This document shows positions 1 to 10,912 of a DNA stretch of 64,000 nt, piece after piece. Position 1 is the stretch's first letter. Every line of letters begins with the position of its first letter. The DNA is from Oscheius dolichura (Eukaryota; Nematoda; Chromadorea; Rhabditida; Rhabditidae), in assembly GCA_932521035.1 (NCBI GenBank), contig OW051494.1, positions 5,442,001 to 5,506,000 on the forward strand. The letters are read 5' to 3'. The position numbers and the translations under genes were made by a program. Below the pieces are notes generated by a model. It had not been told where the DNA came from and made no database searches. It saw nothing but the letters and a program-made list of their open reading frames with translations.

Positions 1-368
1 TGGCCAAGAAACTCAAGGTGGCTGTTCTTCTGGTGGGGCGGGCGACTGGTTAGAGACAGAGGAACGAGTTTAGGACCTCTACCACCTCCAGCAGATACAG
101 GGCGACCTGACACACACGGTGAAATATCTGGAGGACAACGTGAAGTACATCCAGGTGGCACAGGTGCCGCACCGCCACGAGCCGCATACCAGCGGGGAGA
201 TAAACTACGAGTACGTGTTTAGGGTACGTCTAGACCCTGGTGTCGACAACAGATGACCAAATTTAGATGTTGAGGGAGAACGGACACGAAAACACCCTGG
301 TAGGCTGTGAATACAATCCCGTCACAGACGATTTTTCCTGGATCCGAAAATTCAACCTCACCTTCTAG
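1..368 (+). CDS. 3' end of an unrecognised gene
   Basis: Three exons read through in one frame: 3-17 (ending AKKLK), 74-223 and 267-368, separated by GT...AG introns at 18-73 (56 nt) and 224-266 (43 nt), with stop TAG at 366-368. The visible 88 residues begin with a helical, Gln/Leu-rich stretch (DLYHLQQIQGDLTHTVKYLE) and end NPVTDDFSWIRKFNLTF. I do not recognise the family; the 5' part lies outside the window. The gene is convergent with the collagen, whose stop is 89 bp away. The frame continuity across two introns and the lack of stops are the evidence for coding; function is unknown. Confidence 0.5.
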
Positions 369-456
369 CCGGCCGGTTGCCCGCCTTGCCCTCCTATTTG
401 TAATTAATTGTGCCCGTGATATCATACCCGTGTTACAGTATTCTTTATTACATGAG

Positions 457-1557
457 CTAGTAGCCAGGCGAAAGCCGGGGAGGGGGGCAGTGGTCGCAAG
501 ACCCTGGGGCGCCGTTGTCTCCGTTGGGACCAGCAGCTCCGGGCTGTCCATTTTGTCCGGGCTGGCCAGGGCTGCCGGGGAGGCCGGGAGGCCCCTGTTG
601 GCCAGATTTTCCATCGTCTCCGGGTCCTCCGGGGGGTCCGGGCTGGCCCGGAGGCCCAGGTCGTCCAGGGGCACCGGGTCTTCCTGGGGGTCCGACTTCG
701 GTAGTCCAAGTTCCAGGCTCTCCAGGAGGTCCGGGGCGTCCAGCCTGGCCAGACTGTCCGGGGAGGCCTGGATTTCCTCTGGCTCCCTGGTCACCTAAAA
801 TTATGTTTTTGGTTAGAATGTATGGTCTAGTTACCTGGCTTTCCATCTTCTCCGTTGTTTCCAGGTGGTCCTGGGGGTCCGTCGGGTCCAGGGGGCCCTT
901 TGGGTCCGGGTTCTCCAGGAGGAGCTTCGCAGGGGCACTGTGGTGGGAAGAGACTTTGGGGGTCGGGTCCGGGAGGAGCAGGGGGACCTGGAGGCCCAAT
1001 CTCTCCCGGGCTGCCATCAATTCCATCAACGCCATCCCTGCCAGGGTCTCCGGCGACTCCGGGTGGTCCACGATGACAGGTGCAGCAGCCGCCTCCTCCT
1101 CCTCCTCCAGCCACTTCAACTGCGGCCGAGGGATTATCGTAGCCGACTGGTTGGTCGCGAAGTTCTTGGTCGTGTAGACGACGGGCCCAGAAGTCAGCCA
1201 AAGTGTCTCTGAAGGGGAAAAGTGAAGGGCAAAGATGGGACAAGAACACCTCTTCTCTAGACGACGGTGGGACAGGACGATGTCGGCGAGACGATTGACG
1301 TCGCGCTTTCCGCCAGTCTCGATGTCCAGCATCTCTCTCCACATGTCACGGGCACGCGCCTATTTCCATTTAGGGGGAGAAGGAGGAGGACGGTTTACCT
1401 GACAGAACTCGAGGTCGACCTGTACTTGTGACTCGAGGGTCTGGATGTAGTGGAGGACGAGAGGGAAGGTGAGGAGGCATGAGCTGAGGGCGACGGTGGA
1501 GAAGACGACGGCCGCAAAGGCCACGGGGCGCAGGGAGCGCCTCTTCTCGTTCGACAT
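457..1557 (-). CDS. nematode cuticle collagen
   Basis: Structural protein of the extracellular cuticle, made by the hypodermis. Exons (minus strand) 1399-1557, 1250-1359, 835-1208 and 457-794 give 326 residues; introns are 39, 41 and 40 nt. Start ATG is 1555-1557 ([20 protein letters not shown]), followed by a hydrophobic signal-anchor helix (about residues 12-38) typical of cuticle collagens. A basic RRLEKR site (about residues 85-90) fits furin/BLI-4-type processing. Then comes a Gly7 run with a CCTC cysteine cluster, a short Gly-X-Y block, a CPC interruption, a main Gly-X-Y block with small breaks, and the conserved tail [13 protein letters not shown]. The gene is GC-rich. An AATAAA on the minus strand sits at 442-449 just past the stop. 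Family assignment is secure; the orthologue is not. Confidence 0.95.
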
Positions 1558-1748
1558 GATGGCAGACTCACTCGTCCTTCTCCAGCTCTTATAGCCCGGG
1601 GCCGGTCGGCCGTTCCGCCGCCGCGACCGCGTCCATCCTCTCCGCCCTCTGCGCGCTCTCTCGTCCGAGTAAGAACTTCCCCAATGGGAAGGATGAGAGG
1701 AGAGAAAACCAAAGCCCGGGGGGTTACACATTCATTTTTATTCCCGTT

Positions 1749-2761
1749 TCACTCGTCGTCTTCCTCCACGGCTGCACTGCTCTTAACTGCCGACTCATCT
1801 ATGATCTCCTGGTCGTACTCCTTCGGCTGGCACTTCGAGAGGTCCACCCTCGGCATGTCCACCTAAACCCAGTCCATCTCCTTCCCCTGCCAGCCCTACC
1901 TGTTGCTCTGCCCTCCTCCACGGGGCCCAGTTCGGCTGGTGGTCCTTCTTCCACGCCGGATAAGCCAAGCACGCCTTGTGGAGTTTCTTGATCATCTTCG
2001 GGGCCACAACCTTCGATATCCTGTTAACCAGCCACGTCGGCAGTTTGCCTACAATTTGTATCGATCGTCGTTGGCGTGAAATGGCTACCTTTGGGGTCGG
2101 AGTTGGAGAGGTAGGTGATGTGGCAGCCGTTGCCGAGTGACCGGATCAGATAGGCCGACAGGAGGACGGTGCCCCTGACGTAGGCCTTGGTCGGCGGGTA
2201 GTCCTGGTCATTCTGTTTCCCTCTCGAATTCGACCAACCTCGTGACACACCGACTGGGAACAGATGAGCTTCTCCTCGCCCAGATCCAGCCAAGACCGTT
2301 GCATCAAGAAGTCCCGGGGTCGAATGGGCGGCACCGCGTATACTGAACATTTGGGAGTCGGGGGACACGGAAAAGGCCAACCTGCGTAGTAAGTAATGTC
2401 GTTGTTCGGATTCAAAAGACCCACTTCTTTCTGAGAGGCCATGTACTTATCCCACTCAACTCCACTTATTACAGTAACCCGAAGGAGCAGTTACCTTGTG
2501 TCGGTAGACCGAGTCGAAGAGTACGTCGAACATGATGCCGGCCGGGACATCTGGAAACATGGCCGAGGCCTGAATGGCGGCTGAAAAGGGAAAAAGGATA
2601 CGGACCTTTATCATCTGGAAGTTGCTGGCGGGGTTGTTCTGGGTCCAAATCTTGATCTCCTTCTTACTGTAGACCTCCGCCCAACCCTTCTGGCTCTCGC
2701 ACAGCGACCGTACCTGGGCATAGTCGGCATCCTCCCAGATCCGTGCCACGTTGACCCGCAT
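1749..2761 (-). CDS. START-domain lipid transfer protein, STARD10/PCTP-like
   Basis: START-domain proteins bind and move phospholipids such as phosphatidylcholine and phosphatidylethanolamine. Exons (minus) 2606-2761, 2495-2569, 2382-2454, 2239-2342, 2089-2203, 1900-2048 and 1749-1862; the introns (36, 40, 39, 35, 40, 37 nt) were set by keeping alignment with the START fold. Landmarks are DVPAGIMFDVLFD, VYRHKWDKYMASQ, RPRDFLMQRSW, DYPPTKAYVRG, CHITYLSNSDPKGKLP and a tail with IDESAV. DPKG-LP and IDESAV are especially like vertebrate STARD10. The ATG used is 2759-2761, but a CAG acceptor lies right before it, so an upstream first exon is possible. AATAAA on the minus strand is at about 1736-1742. 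GC-rich codon use. Confidence 0.85.
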
Positions 2762-3672
2762 CCTGAAAATGGACTCTGACTCTGTTTTCCATTCAAAACA
2801 GATTTATGCAAGTGTCGAAAACACAAAAATGGGCAGATGGCGACAGGAACGGGTCGTTGGGGGTGTGAATAGAAATCTCGTCGGCGCCCCGTTTGTTTGT
2901 AGCGCAGGTGAGCAAAAAAGTGTGTGGCTGCCCGGGGAGACAAGGCGGACAAGTAGAGGTATCCGAGAATTGGATATGCATGGAACGCGTCGCCGGCCGG
3001 GAGAGTGAGAGCCGGTGAATTAGGGCGAGACGAGCGACTCCAATAGTATGTCTCGGCCAGGTGACGAATGGCCGCCATAATTCCACGTGGGCTGGAAATG
3101 GAAATGATACGTGGTAAGCAGATCAAGCGATTTGCTGGGCTGGAGTCTCACACTTTATATGGGGAAAGGGAATATCTTGTAAACAGCGGAGACGTCGTCT
3201 TACTTTAATGAACACTGACGCAAAACGACTACTCTCCTGGCCGGAATACAATGAGGCACGCAATGACATCAGGAGGCTCTCCCATAATTGGCTGACTCCT
3301 TTTTGCATACTTAATTTGGAAGTTGATATCCTCCATTTTCAAGAGTTTTGGAGGGGAGAAGCTGGAACACATATTGAAATGTGAATTAATGGAGCCAAAC
3401 GCAATAGACATCTGCACAAATAGTGCAGGACGGAAGTCAATATGTGAAGAGAGCGAGTCGGAGTGTTTTCTCTGCTGGTGGGAGGAACTTGAGATTATGA
3501 CTGGAGAAACAAGAGGTGTGAAAGTTGTTTTCTACCCGACTGCCTCCATTACACGGAAGAGCAGCCTCGATAGAGACTAATCATGGGGCATGAGAATTTT
3601 CTATATGAAGAAAGGTGTAAATTTATAACAATAACAAATAATGACAATAACAATGATAAGGAGCCGCGTTCA
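2762..3672 (-). other. intergenic region upstream of the STARD10-like gene
   Basis: This 0.9 kb lies between the STARD10-like start and the KRR1 stop, both transcribed leftwards. I see no exon that can be joined to a conserved domain. It probably holds the STARD10-like promoter and perhaps a non-coding or short coding first exon, because an acceptor (TTTTCAG) immediately precedes the first recognised exon at 2761. Composition falls from GC-rich to AT-rich going right. Confidence 0.4.
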
Positions 3673-5078
<1,406 letters not shown>

Positions 5079-5374
5079 TTTGCTGAAAGAACATAATCAG
5101 TTAGCAAAATATAAAGCAAGATATTAGAGAGCAGAACATGAGAGAATTGCGGAAAAAATTGAACAGGAGTGCCTAGTTGGCGTGGAATGGAAAACTTCGT
5201 TCATTTTGTTTTCTCTTCATGCGATAAAAGGGCAAACTGTTGAATAAAAGACGACCCACACTTTTATACGGGAGCAAATTATACAAGGGATTAGACATGT
5301 TGTCGCTTAGCTTATATCTAAAAGTAGCCTTTCATTTATACGTGTAGACAGCTGCAGTTTTCTCGATCTGGGGG

Positions 5375-5882
5375 ATGGCTGCTAAAGGAAGTCAGGAAGG
5401 TTAGTCACGCTGCTGTTATCGGAAAAAAAAAGTTTTTGTGTAGAAGTAGGCCCTGTTCAACTGCCAAAGGGAAAGGTTATTGCGACGAAATGGAAGATTA
5501 TTGCAAAACTGGGAGAGGGCGGCTGCGGCGCCGTGTACAAGGTGCAGGATATAAAGAACCCGGCGGAATACGCTGCGCTGAAAGCCGAAAGCAATTTTGT
5601 GTCGGGAGGAAGTGTGCTCAAACTGGAAGTGCAGATTCTGCGTAGATTGGAAGGACGTCCTCACGTGGCCCAGCTGTTGCAGTCGGGAAAGAAGGCCAAC
5701 TTCTGCTACATGGTGATGACCTTGCTGGGCGAGAGCCTGAACAACCTGATAAAGAAGATGAACCGGCAGTGCTCCGTGTCCTCCCAGACGCGCGTCGGCA
5801 TCAATACCCTCTTCGGGATAAAGCAGGTGCACGACGTCAGTTGCTTCGCTTCCCCCTGACTAGAGTCCCCTTCAGATCGGCT

Positions 5883-5914
<32 letters not shown>

Positions 5915-6604
5915 GCCCTGGGACGGAAGGGCACCGGTGAATACCGCTTCCTGCACATCCTGGACTTCGGCCTGGCTCGGGAGTACGTGCTGCGGGACGA
6001 CGAAGGCCTGAAGATGAGACGGCCCCGGCAGAGGGCCCTGTTCCGCGGGACGACGAGGTACTGCTCGATCGCGACCCACGAGAGGAAGGAGCAGGGCCGC
6101 GTGGACGACCTCTGGAGCCTGCTCTACATGCTGGCCGAGATGCGGGGCACCCTGCCCTGGCACGCCGGGCAGACGAAGGACGAGATCATGGAGATCAAGA
6201 AGGCCACCGAGCCGGATATGATGCTCGAGAACAGCCCGGTGCAGCTGGTCGAGATCGCCAAGTACCTCGCGAACCTGAACTACTACTCGCGGCCGGACTA
6301 CGCCCTCATCTACAACCACCTCCAGCAGGTGATGGTCTGCGGTCGCTTCAAGTGGACCGACCCGTACGACTGGGAGACGAAGGGCGGCATGCTGTCGACG
6401 ATGCTGTCCCGCGAGAAGGTGGAGACCGTCACCACCCAGCCCAGCAAGGAGTTGGCCTTCGGCAGTGCCGAGGCCATGACGATGCCGCTCTCCGTGCCCG
6501 ACCCGGCCACCGGCAGCGCCACACCCCGCAGCAAAGAGTCCCGCGTTGACCCGGAGAACCCCTTCCCGGCCGAGGCCTTCAGCCTCAACCCCATCGGATT
6601 CTAG
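5375..6604 (+). CDS. TTBK / casein kinase 1-like protein kinase
   Basis: Ser/Thr kinase of the casein kinase 1/tau-tubulin kinase superfamily, a group expanded in nematodes. Exons 5375-5399, 5444-5835 and 5876-6604; introns 44 and 40 nt. The Gly loop is KLGEGGCGAVYK, the ATP lysine is in YAALKAES, the catalytic loop is IHRDLKPANIAL, the metal motif is LDFGLAREY, and the CK1/TTBK substitution for APE is present (GTTRYCSIATHE, then RVDDLWSLLYMLAE). The kinase fold fills residues of about 20-320; the C-terminal tail of roughly 80 residues is short and not tau-kinase specific. Exon 3 is strongly GC-rich with C/G-ending codons. AATAAA at 6626-6631 lies 22 bp past the stop and 20 bp before the convergent hemopexin gene's stop. 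Confidence 0.92.
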
Positions 6605-6650
6605 GCTACACAACGAGTGACACAAAATAAAAACTGGCTGTGGATCTCGT

Positions 6651-7821
6651 TTATTTGTGGCACGAGAGGAACTCCCTCAGGGGCCGGCCCTCCAGCTTCT
6701 GGCTGCTCTTCTCGAAGTCAAAGACCGTTTTCTCGGTGAACACCCGCACGGTGCCCTTCTCCGTCCAGCGGGAGCCGCCCTTTATCTTCTCCGGCAGGCC
6801 CTAAAATCTCCTCTTTTCCGATTAGAGCTGGGTTACCTTGAGGTAGGCCTGAGCATTGCCCGTGGTCAGGGACTCGTTAAGGACCTCGTCATAGATGGCC
6901 AGCTGGCCGTCCTCCGAGAGCAGCACCTGGGAGTCGTCGATCCATCGGATGGCCCCGGCGGGGGTGAAGGGGATGCTCGAGGGCAGGGTCTGTCCACTTG
7001 GATTACGAGGAGGCCTGGTCCGGCTCACCTTGGGGTAGTCGTCCATCATCTTCCACTTCTTCTCCCGCTCGAACCAAAGGAATCCCCATACGGACCTCTC
7101 ACTGAAGAGGATCAGCAGCTCCTTCTCCTTGTTATAGAGGCCGGCGGTCACGAACCCGACCCTCGGGAAGAGGGCCTCCACGGCCGACGAGGACACACTC
7201 CTAGATCATCTCGGTTGGTCGCGACTCACCCGCCCCACCTGTTTTTGTCAATCGAAAACACCCGGTCGCCTTGGAAGAGCAGCGACCCGTCGGCCACTTC
7301 CACGTACGCGTCGACTCGGGTTGGGCACTGTCCCGGATGGTCCTCGGGGTTCCACGAAATCCTGTATACCACTGGATACACAAATCGGAAGACTTACGGA
7401 GCAGAGGGCGTGGTGGTCACCCGGTGAGTAGGCCATTTCCAGTGGGCACCGAACCACAAAGTGGCAGGTGTGGGTGATGTTAGGGGAGGAGGAGACGTCG
7501 TGGATTCGCCTGGCTTTTCTATCCATGATGTCGTTGTGCCTTTTGTCTCCTGGCAATATGATTGAATTTAAAAAGGTCGGTCTCTTACTTCTCCGCCGAA
7601 AAATGACCCAATTCGCGAGCCCAAGTTTTTCATGTACTCAACGACGGACTGGGTTATTTTGTGGAAAGAGGCGTCTTTCTGAAACATCTATTGGGTGACT
7701 TGAGGGTCATGCTCACATTGTGGTTTTCCGGGTTGTAGTTAACTTTAAAACCAGTAAAAGTGATAACATCACGTGGAATGGCTTGGAGAAGAGGAATGAA
7801 GAGGAGTACCCAAATGTGCAT
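6651..7821 (-). CDS. secreted hemopexin-domain protein without a metalloprotease domain
   Basis: Seven exons (minus) 7717-7821, 7589-7678, 7398-7549, 7239-7361, 7029-7200, 6837-6989 and 6651-6800 join in frame to 314 residues; introns are 36-39 nt. ATG 7819-7821 starts a clear signal peptide (MHIWVLLFIPLLQA). A helical segment (KITQSVVEYMKNLGSRIGSF) and a Thr/Pro-rich linker (ESTTSPPPLTSPTP) follow. Then four hemopexin-like blades lie between a first Cys (GQCPTRVDAYVEV) and a last Cys (FLSCHK), including GSLLFQGDRVFSID, LLILFSERSVWGFLW and TVRVFTEKTVFDFE. This is the usual disulfide-closed propeller of matrix metalloproteases, but there is no HExxHxxGxxH zinc site or prodomain. It may bind matrix, metal or heme; function is unproven. 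AATAAA overlaps its stop codon. Confidence 0.8.
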
Positions 7822-8797
7822 GTTGTCGTTTTACGGCGATTATTACAACCGTAACAGCCGTCGGTCGATAGTGGACGGTGACAAGGAAACAGTAACAACG
7901 ATAGAAACTGCATGGTTTCAATAACAAAAAAGGGCCACAAAACTCTTTTCGAGGGACTGCGTATATTGGTTCTATACAGCTCTTCCAATTCACTTAGTGT
8001 TATGTTTGATGACACAACAAGAAGAGTTGTACTGCGGCGAGTACAAGTGGAGAAGAGGACAGTAATAGAATAGAACAAAGGATATTGACTTTATACTTTT
8101 ACCAGCCGTTTCGACCCCCCTGCCCTGGGGGGTCTTCGGCTGGACGTTGGCTGCGCCAACTGTGGTTTTAACTCGCGCTTGGAAGCCCCGTCCAGTCCCC
8201 CTCATCACGGCCAACCTTTCTTCTTCCGCGGCGAGCTGTGAGAAAAGAATCTGTGGATACTCGCGTATCCAACACTTAGGATACGAAGGACATCTAAATA
8301 TGCAGATCTGTCAAAACACATGCACGCGTGCATCAGGACACCCCGAGGGCCCGAGCAGACATATTTCTTGTTTTGTATGGCCGCGGTCTGTTTCTCGTTG
8401 AGCTACAAACCAATAACTACTTCGAAAGGTCCCCGGAACCTAGTCTTCTGTCACAAGGGCAGAGTTCGCCTCATTTTTCGCCGTATAACCCAATTTTTAA
8501 CTAAAATCTAGTCTATTTTCTCCCAGGACATAAGAAGATATCCGTTCGTAGGCAACCGCAGACAACAATGTGGCTTACAAAAGAAAGAAAAGGCTCCTTC
8601 GCCGTCCTTGAGACCTGTTTAGGACTTTTAACAACAAAACCAGTGGGCCTTCGGCAGCCTACGGCTGTCGTCGATCTGTCAAAGTTATCCGCTTCGACCT
8701 GTGGCGACCTTTCCGCTCTTCCGCCGACGACCGCCTGCGGCGGCCCCCCGGGATTAAGAAATTAATAATCCCTTTACCGTCGGACACTTTCCCATCG

Positions 8798-8819
8798 GAC
8801 AGACAGACAGACAGACAAA
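8798..8819. repeat. short CAGA microsatellite
   Basis: About five tandem copies of the tetranucleotide CAGA/ACAG (cagacagacagacagac), interrupted at both ends. Probably neutral simple-sequence DNA. Confidence 0.8.
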
Positions 8820-9205
8820 CACCATAGCTCTTTAATAAGAGGGGATCTTTCTTGGTTCGCTTTTATTTTGAGTGGAGAATAGTTTAGGGATTTTGGTTTG
8901 AATCTGCTGCTCGGAGCGTTCTCCAAAGGATAAAGACTGGAGGGAAAAGACACCAAAGAAGGGGTTTTGACGGGGTTTTGACCTCGTTGAACTAGGGCCC
9001 CCGCGAAGAGAAACAGGTCAGTTGCAGCCCCTTTTATTTCCTCCCAAAGAATCTATTTGCCCCTTTGGAAATATTCTCGGCTGTAGGCTTTGAAGTAGAA
9101 GAGAACTCTGCAGATGTTTAAGCTATCTTCTGTCCTATCACTTTGGCTAAGAAAGTGTTTCCATCTCGGTTTAGCCTATAAATGGCAGAGCTGTAAGCAC
9201 AGACG

Positions 9206-9615
9206 TCATCTGACTGGCTCTGCTTACTTTTAGCCGGTCGATGGAAGACTTTCACCACGTTTGCAGCAGTAGCTCGGGCATCTCTTGTCTACTTTCCAAA
9301 CTTCAAGCATTACCTTTGAGACCAGATCAAGCCCATTCTAACCAACCAAATGTCTACCCAATAGATTGCTCATGGAATTCTCTATGGACACATAACTGTA
9401 AAAAACACCAAAAATCGTAGTTGTATTTGCAAGGAAATTCTTGGACGATCTATCGGGTAGAAATTTGGTTGGTTAGAATCGCCTTGATCTGCTCTCAAAC
9501 GTAATGCTTGAAGATTGGAAAATGGTCAAGGGATGGCCGAGCTACAGCTGCAGACATGGTGAAAATCTTCCACCGACCGGTTAAAAATAAGTAGATCCGT
9601 CTGACTCATTCACGT
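9206..9615. repeat. foldback (long inverted repeat) element
   Basis: The left arm (about 9206-9377) is the approximate reverse complement of the right arm (about 9445-9615), with a spacer of about 70 bp. Matching blocks, read on one strand, include ccggtcg(a/g)tggaaga, caccatgt, cttcaagcattac, gagancagatcaag and attctaaccaaccaaat. Arms differ at scattered positions, so the copy is not recent. Non-autonomous DNA transposon (MITE/foldback) is the likeliest nature; I could not define a target-site duplication. Confidence 0.7.
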
Positions 9616-9739
9616 TTGCAATGAAAAATCGCGAGCAGGCCGGATCGGCCCTGGGTTTCATGTCACGTATAGCTAAACAAGCTGTTCAAGACCGATATCG
9701 GATCATTTGCATCAAAGAACGTTCGTTCAAGTTTTACTC

Positions 9740-9845
9740 GCATGCTCACAGGGTGTTCTGATGCACGAGTGTATCAGGGAACGTCCCATACTGGGGGGTG
9801 TCCTGATACACGCGCCGGTGTCCTCATGCACGCGTGCATCAGTAT
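9740..9845. repeat. degenerate short repeats around CACGCGTG palindromes
   Basis: Several related 20-25 bp segments occur here (for example ggtgttctgatgcacgagtg, ggtgtcctgatacacgcg, ggtgtcctcatgcacgcg), alternating in orientation so that the block can form hairpins. A relative of the same motif (tgcacgcgtgcatcaggaca) lies at 8321-8340. CACGCG resembles some bHLH E-box-like sites, but repetition and degeneracy favour a mobile-element remnant. Confidence 0.5.
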
Positions 9846-10055
9846 ACCGAGCCTGTGAAAGGCTAAGTTACGTAATGACGTTTGTGCGTATCACTCTTTT
9901 TCCTTCTGAAGAACCCCAATTTTTTTTATTGCGCCGGGTGCGCCGTACAAAGTTGCACTTGTGACCCAAGTTTGATGAAGTTTGGCCATGAAATAAGCGA
10001 GAACGAGCGACAAACGCGTTTAGAAAAGTGCGCCGTCCGCCGTCCGTCCCTGAAT

Positions 10056-10128
10056 GGCTAAGTGGCGCAATCGGCAAGCGTGCTGTCTGGGGATCCAAGG
10101 CTTGCGAGTTCGAACCCAAGGCATGCGA
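10056..10128 (+). other. tRNA-like sequence, probably a SINE or tRNA pseudogene
   Basis: The stretch has a good A-box (TGGCGCAATCGG, 10063-10074) and a B-box (GTTCGAACC, about 10109-10117) at tRNA spacing, and the D-stem can pair. The anticodon stem and the T-stem do not pair properly and the acceptor ends do not match, so a working tRNA is unlikely. A tRNA-derived SINE head or decayed tRNA explains it best. Confidence 0.35.
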
Positions 10129-10261
10129 AAACTCTTTTGCTTTATAGGTACATCATCCAGAGTGGTTCCGGGTGTACAACATCGTGAAAAAAAATAATTA
10201 GAAAAAAGTTGTTTCTGGCCGGTTTCGCTTTTTTTTCTTTCAGGTAAGGTATCTCTTTGCC

Positions 10262-10877
10262 GGTGCACCCCCGGATCAGAAAACAGGCGGTTTAAAACAC
10301 GGTCGGTTTCGAAAAATGTACGGTTCAGAAAAAGGTCGATTCAAAACACGGACGTTTTAGAACTTTCGTGGCAATAAAAATACTACGTACAGAGTCGAAA
10401 AAATAAAAAACAAAAGTGTGTGTGTACAACACAGCTCGCCGCGGAAGAAGAAAGGTCGGCGCGACAGTAAGCGTGCCGGGACCAACGCAATTTTTGCTCT
10501 TCGGCCAATACAACTTTGTCGCACTCAGCCTGAAAAAACCACACATTTTTACTTTTTTCTGTAAACTGCATTGGAACAAGCATGTTCGAAAGATTCGGAA
10601 GTAATTTTTACGGGTAGTGAAAATGTGCTATTGGAAAGAAATTGCGTTTTTTGAGGCTTTCTATATCAAAAGCGTCCAATGCAGTTTACAGAAAAAAGCT
10701 AAATTTCTACGTAGTACGTAGCCGCAATTTTTATTGCCACGAAAGTTCTAAAACGTCCATGTTTTGAACCGGCTTTTTCTGATCCGTACCGATTTTGAAC
10801 CGTCCGTTTTCTAAACCGTACATTTTTCGAAACCGACTGTGTTTTAAACCGCCTGTTTTCTGATCCGGGGGTGCACC
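10262..10877. repeat. foldback element with sub-repeated arms
   Basis: The left arm (about 10262-10390, starting ggtgcacccccggatcagaa) is repeated in inverted orientation at about 10715-10877 (ending gatccgggggtgcacc). The arms match closely, including gttttagaactttcgtggca, and are built of degenerate units of about 20 bp of the form cggttcagaaaa / cggtttaaaacac. An inner inverted pair flanks the centre (ctgtaaactgcattgg near 10560, its complement near 10680). The middle (10430-10612) belongs to a dispersed family also seen at 38.1 kb. The element ends 35 bp before the start codon of the next gene. Confidence 0.8.
10430..10612 (+). repeat. dispersed repeat family, copy 1
   Basis: Begins cacagctcgccgcgg and contains caacgcaatttttg, acaactttgt, gcattgg, cgaaagatt and ggaagtaatttt. 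The same series of blocks in the same order occurs at 38137-38330. A short inverted piece (cgcggcgagctgtgag) is also present near 8228. It forms the core of the 10262-10877 foldback element. Confidence 0.65.
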
Positions 10878-10912
10878 GATAATTACTAATAATTGGCTTT
10901 TAGCGTATCTCC

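Larger units (their letters stand above)
7822..10912. other. repeat-rich intergenic region
   Basis: About 3.1 kb between the divergent hemopexin start and the start of the gene at 10913. I find no exon supported by a domain or by clean splice joining. It contains a CAGA-type microsatellite near 8798-8819, copies of a CACGCGTG-centred motif near 8321 and 9740-9845, a foldback element at 9206-9615, a tRNA-like stretch near 10056-10128, and a second foldback element at 10262-10877. These are listed separately. The hemopexin promoter is presumably in its left part. Confidence 0.5.

Noticed and set aside
219-1177. Long open frames on both strands across the collagen gene
   Set aside because: They are shadows of the Gly-Pro-rich collagen exons; only the four-exon minus-strand chain gives Gly-X-Y repeats and the conserved tail.
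2204-2238. 26-nt intron in the STARD10-like gene
   Set aside because: A 35-nt choice (acceptor CCAG at 2204) restores a gapless alignment with the START family and the usual intron size.
5837-6625. 262-residue minus-strand open frame
   Set aside because: Antisense to kinase exon 3; a by-product of its high GC content.
6657-7427. 256-residue plus-strand open frame
   Set aside because: Antisense to the hemopexin exons, which join precisely through seven exons and carry the domain.
6651-7821. Matrix metalloprotease
   Set aside because: The gene starts with its own signal peptide and reaches the hemopexin domain in three exons; no HExxHxxGxxH motif is present.
10056-10128. Functional tRNA gene
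   Set aside because: A and B boxes are good, but the anticodon stem, T-stem and acceptor ends do not pair.
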